Positions 60,201 through 64,000 of a stretch of DNA of 64,000 nt are shown one piece after another. Source of the DNA: Apteryx mantelli (taxonomy: Eukaryota; Chordata; Aves; Apterygiformes; Apterygidae); NCBI RefSeq assembly GCF_036417845.1, contig NC_089980.1, positions 53,628,501 through 53,692,500 of the forward strand, in the 5' to 3' direction. Numbering within the stretch: the stretch's first letter is position 1; the number at the start of each line of letters is the position of its first letter. The notes beneath the pieces were generated by a model. It did not search any database, was not told the origin of the DNA, and was given only the letters and a program-made list of their open reading frames with translations. The position numbers and the translations under genes were made by a program.

Positions 60201-62618
60201 AAGTTTGTAATGAGAGGAGAAAATCTAGGACTGTATCAGCCTCAAAGGATAAATCTGTACTTATATTAAACCAATGTACTTTCACTAAAGTCAATGGGTC
60301 TAGGTCAATTTACAATTGCTGAGTGTTACTGCATCTATGTAATTAATCTCTTTTTTTTTTTCCTGCCTCTTTTGGAACCTTTTGAAAACCAAAATATTTT
60401 AATGGGACTGTATGAAATGCCTGTAAAGGCAGGCATAATTTCTAGGAGACTTCTCCCTTGCTGATAAGTGCTTAAGAGTACCAGATTGCTGGTCTATCCA
60501 AAACGATTCTAAAAGTAAACATTCCTCTCCTCATACACTTGCCAGAGAAGCACAGGATAGGAGAAGCAACATATTATGAACCACTCCTCTCCCCCCGACT
60601 TTTTTTGTTTTATTGCTGGGGAATTAGGAACAGAGCCACAGAAGAACATAAAGCTTTGTAATTCTCAACCCTTGCTTTTAGGTGCTTGGGAGAAGAGACG
60701 TAGAGTTGGTCCTTGTTCCATGTTTTGGTATTTCATATTAACCAGTACACTGGATAAAATACAAGGTCCAGTAACAAGTCTGTCTGTTTGCTCTTTCCCC
60801 ACAATGTTAAACCTGTGTCACTGGGGTACAGAATCATTCACATGCTTTTTTTCTTCCCTCTCACCTAATGAATTTTCTGGTCTTTTTGTAAATGGAAGAG
60901 GGAGAAGTGTATCATACAACCAGTACAGCCCATAAGCTAGCAGGCTGGGCACCTTTCTTGCAGGAGGTGAGAGAAATGGGTTTGAATCGCTGCAGAAATA
61001 AGAAGGAATTGAATTTCTGTGTCCCACAGCAGGAGTACTCTAATCACTAGCCCATTTACAGAGCAGGGAGATGTTTTGGGGTAAATGTAATCCCCCACTT
61101 CATCCTCAGGTTTCCAGCCCAAGCAATTAGCCCTTGTTTTGCCTGGGTCCAGTGTTGCAGAGGTACATTAGACATGTCTCAGCATACTTGCATAAAGTCC
61201 CTCAGAGGAGATGGGAGCTACAGGAGGCATTCCCTAGCCTCTTATTGCTATGTATAGGTGTAAATTACTAAATGCAGCCATCTGGGAAGCAATTCTATTT
61301 AAAGAACTTTAAGATGCTCTAGCTCTAGAAGGCACTGTGTAAAATCGGATGCTATCCTGGTTTACCATGACTGTGCTCAATTGTCCATAAACTTCATTGG
61401 CTGTTGCTTGGCACTTAGGTATTAAAAGATATCTGGCGTCCTTTTATGGCTGGATTATTTTGAATCTAAATGGCAGCTTCTTCTCTTTTACTTTGACTAC
61501 TTCAGATTTGAGTACTGAGCTATCATGTATTTGAGTGTTGTGAACTGGGATTACTTTTTTCCCTTCCTGAAAATCTAAGAAATTCAGTGTGCTGAGGCAG
61601 AAGAATACTGATGTCATCCTAGAAAAAGAACCCTTCCTTTGGAGATACCACATGCAATCGCATTCAGTCATACTGAATAGAGGCAAGATGTTGAGGGAGG
61701 GAGAAAGTCTGTTAGATAGGAAGAGGCAAGGAAAGCAAAACAAAGGATGAGAAGCATGTGCTTGCTATCTACCAATAAACACTAGAGAAGGAGAAAATTT
61801 ATGTAAGTTAAAGGACAAAGATGGTGCATGATTAAATAGGTATGAAGCAGTCATGATTAAATAGAGGCTCCATGTGAGAATGCTGTCAAATTATCAGAGG
61901 AATGACATTCTGGGATGTTTATTAGAGAAAGTGATCTGAGGGAAACTCAGCTAAATTAAAAAATAAAAAAAAAATCAATTTATGAGAGTAATAAATGACA
62001 CCTGTCAGACTAAACTCAATAACCCACCATGCCCTGGTTAGTCCCATGCCCTGTGTTAGTCTTTCAGTAAAAGGGTTGTTTCCTGTTAATTTTCTAGGAG
62101 GTTTATTTTCTCCAAAGATGGAAATGGGATACAAAATATGCATTCTGATTGTTGTTCAGGGTGCAGACTAAGATATTTAGGTCCCATGTATGTTATTCAC
62201 TCAGGAGTGTACATTCGTGCACGATGATACTGTTCTAGCAGCTGGCAATCTGGAGGAGAGACTACTGCTTTCGGCCCCAGGCTGTTCAAAATGATTTTTT
62301 AGTGTCCTCCATTCCCTGTGCTTATCAAATCATGAAGACAGTACTACCAGTTCTACATATTCAAAAATTATTCGGCTAGAATCATTATTATAAATAACAT
62401 CATCATGAAAATAAAATCATTATTTTGTCTTCAAAATAATAAGATTTCAAGAATCAGAACTGTAAGAATTTCATTTGCCACCTGGTTTTGGAGATACAAG
62501 CTTCACTTTTAATAGTTATGAGGACTAACAGCTAACTGTGTTTTTTAAAATGAAAGCTGAGATTCTTGTACACAAGTCTAGAAACTGGGACTTTAAAATA
62601 CCAAATAGCATGAAGACT

Positions 62619-62653
<35 letters not shown>

Positions 62654-63600
62654 CTCCATCAGCATGCCACTTTTTTTTCCAGGTGAAAACATAAACTAAA
62701 TCAACCTCTGCACAAGTATTTTTATAAGCCATGCTTCCTAGTGATGGTTATGGAGGAAAAAAACAGCAACACCAAGTTGCCGCTGTCAAAGGGGTACTGG
62801 CTAGTTCTGGGAGCAGTGATTGAGGAGTGCACAAGGGTGACAGCCTTCGGCATACAACTGGATGGAGCCATCCAGGTCTGACTTAGCCTGGGCAGGCAGA
62901 AAAGGAGGGACTACTCTTCAGGCTAAATAAGGAAAACTTGGCGCCTGGAAGAAGGGCTGGAAGCAGAGGAGTTTTCAGGAACCATCTATGATTTTAAATG
63001 CTTGTTTTTAGCAAACCAGACACAACTGCCACTGGCACAGCCTGGAATCAACAGCATTTCTACTTGAGAGCAGCCAGGCCAGTCTGACAGTTCCCAGCTA
63101 CTTGTAGCTCTGAAAGTAGCAATGTTGGAAATGCCCCAGTCCCAGACATCATGTTCCAGTTAACAAAAATCAGTCTGACTCTCCTGACCGTGTCCAAACA
63201 ATCGAGGAGGCTGAACACAAAGTTGTGTGCTCAATTAGTCAAACATAACATTGTGAGACTTTCTGACCTTTCAACTGGAATGAATTTGCCAAACAGGAAA
63301 GAGTAGGAATGAAGCAGAACAAGTAATTCAGAAACCTTCTGGGTCAAATCTGCCAATGCCTTGCACCTTCAGCCTTGTTTCTGGTCTCCTAGCAAAGTAT
63401 TTCATGAGTGTCAGCGGATTTCCAGACAGTGAGAGCAGAATCCGGTACAACCTGCTCTGTCACTTCTGCTGCTGTGAATTAGAAGAATGGTGTTTTGTCC
63501 CCGTTTACACTGAGAGAAACACTCCCTGTATCTCTGAGAAGTGCCTGTCCCTTGGCTATTAAATGAATGGTCATTACATGTGAGTGACGCACCCAAGCCG
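57233..63600. other. No gene recognised
   Basis: AT-rich sequence with short open frames lacking splice or family support (for example 59409-59840 and 60576-60935). It contains a (GA)n microsatellite and an unassigned 60-codon open stretch at 57289-57468. Nothing else is supportable. Confidence 0.5.
62623..62650. repeat. (AG)14 microsatellite
   Basis: Fourteen perfect AG units with A-rich flanks. Confidence 0.97.
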
Positions 63601-63604
63601 GGAC

Positions 63605-63870
63605 ATAAGAACAGCTGTTTTGGTTCAGACCAGGGATCCCTCTGCACCAATAGCCTGTTTCTGATTGGGCCACAGGCAGATGCACAGGGAAGAGTAAGGT
63701 TTGGGCAAGAGCATGTGATGCTCCTCTCAAGTGGTCTTCCAATATCTAGTTGTTTTCAAGTTAGACAGTTTCCTGAGTCTGATGTGGTTTGTCTATTTAG
63801 TAACCTTTGATAGATCTATTCCCTCCAGTATTTGTTCAGTCTGCCCTTAGAGCTGTATTGACATAATGCT
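63605..63870 (-). repeat. Ancient CR1-like fragment
   Basis: The plus strand reads ATAAGAACAGCTGTTTTGGT, TCAGACCAGGGATCCCTCTG, AATAGCCTGTTTCTGATTGG, CCAGATGCA-like CACAGGCAGATGCACAGGGA, then TTTGATAGATCTATTCCCTC. This follows the turtle/sauropsid CR1 consensus (ATAAGAACGGCCATACTGGGTCAGACCAATGGTCC and so on, abbreviated) in reverse orientation. Confidence 0.68.
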
Positions 63871-64000
63871 GTTTTCTTTCTGTTTTGCTCTCTATTTCTT
63901 CCCTAATAATTCCTAATTTCTAATTTACTTTTCCATGTTTTCATGGAACTGTTGTAACCTTGCTCCCAGGTAGTGGAATGACAGCTCAGAGCCCATCTTT

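Noticed and set aside
1-64000. CRISPR arrays, tRNA or rRNA genes, bacterial operons, endogenous retrovirus coding regions
   Set aside because: I looked for direct-repeat arrays, cloverleaf-type genes and gag/pol motifs by eye and found none. The window is ordinary vertebrate nuclear DNA.

Overview
The window looks like a piece of a bird nuclear genome, or possibly that of another archosaur. The genes are split into short exons with GT/AG junctions, no bacterial-type operons are present, and there is one GC-rich CpG island. The recognisable interspersed repeats are all CR1-type non-LTR retrotransposon fragments. One has the typical avian 3' end, which finishes in tandem ATTCTGTG units (44121-44600). 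Several others are much older and resemble the CR1 copies shared by turtles and other sauropsids. I saw no L1 or Alu-like elements.

Three protein-coding genes are supported. (1) On the plus strand, 3722-12150, are the last nine coding exons of a TCP10-type gene. This is a CPAP/CENPJ relative carrying the C-terminal glycine-rich TCP domain, also called the G-box. Its 5' exons lie left of the window or are not recognisable in the first 3.7 kb. (2) On the minus strand, 18706-20364, is a 552-residue uninterrupted TTLL2 reading frame (tubulin tyrosine ligase-like family). A splice acceptor lies 14 bases before its start codon, and a likely non-coding first exon lies in the CpG island near 24.8-25.0 kb. 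(3) On the minus strand, 46576 down to 27770, is a complete eight-coding-exon UNC93A gene encoding a 461-residue UNC-93 family multipass membrane protein. All exon phases of TCP10 and UNC93A join without a break.

Layout: 1-3721 upstream or intronic sequence with one old CR1; 3722-12365 TCP10 3' half; 12366-18485 a gap between convergent genes with one CR1; 18486-25000 TTLL2 with its intron and CpG-island promoter; 25.1-27.5 kb intergenic; 27.5-46.6 kb UNC93A, with introns holding two sizeable CR1 fragments; 46.6-64 kb with no recognised protein gene, CR1 remnants, simple repeats and two small exon-like units on the minus strand that could be UNC93A 5' non-coding exons.

The order and relative orientation TCP10 > < TTLL2 < UNC93A match what I recall of human 6q27 and the mouse t-complex region, so this is an old conserved neighbourhood. 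TCP10 (centriole-protein relative) and TTLL2 (predicted tubulin polyglutamylase) both belong to microtubule or ciliary biology. An RFX-type X-box motif in the CpG island upstream of TTLL2 fits that. UNC93A is functionally separate as far as is known. I found no evidence of an undescribed multi-gene system; the most useful leads are the X-box/CpG-island promoter and the unassigned exon-like units upstream of UNC93A.
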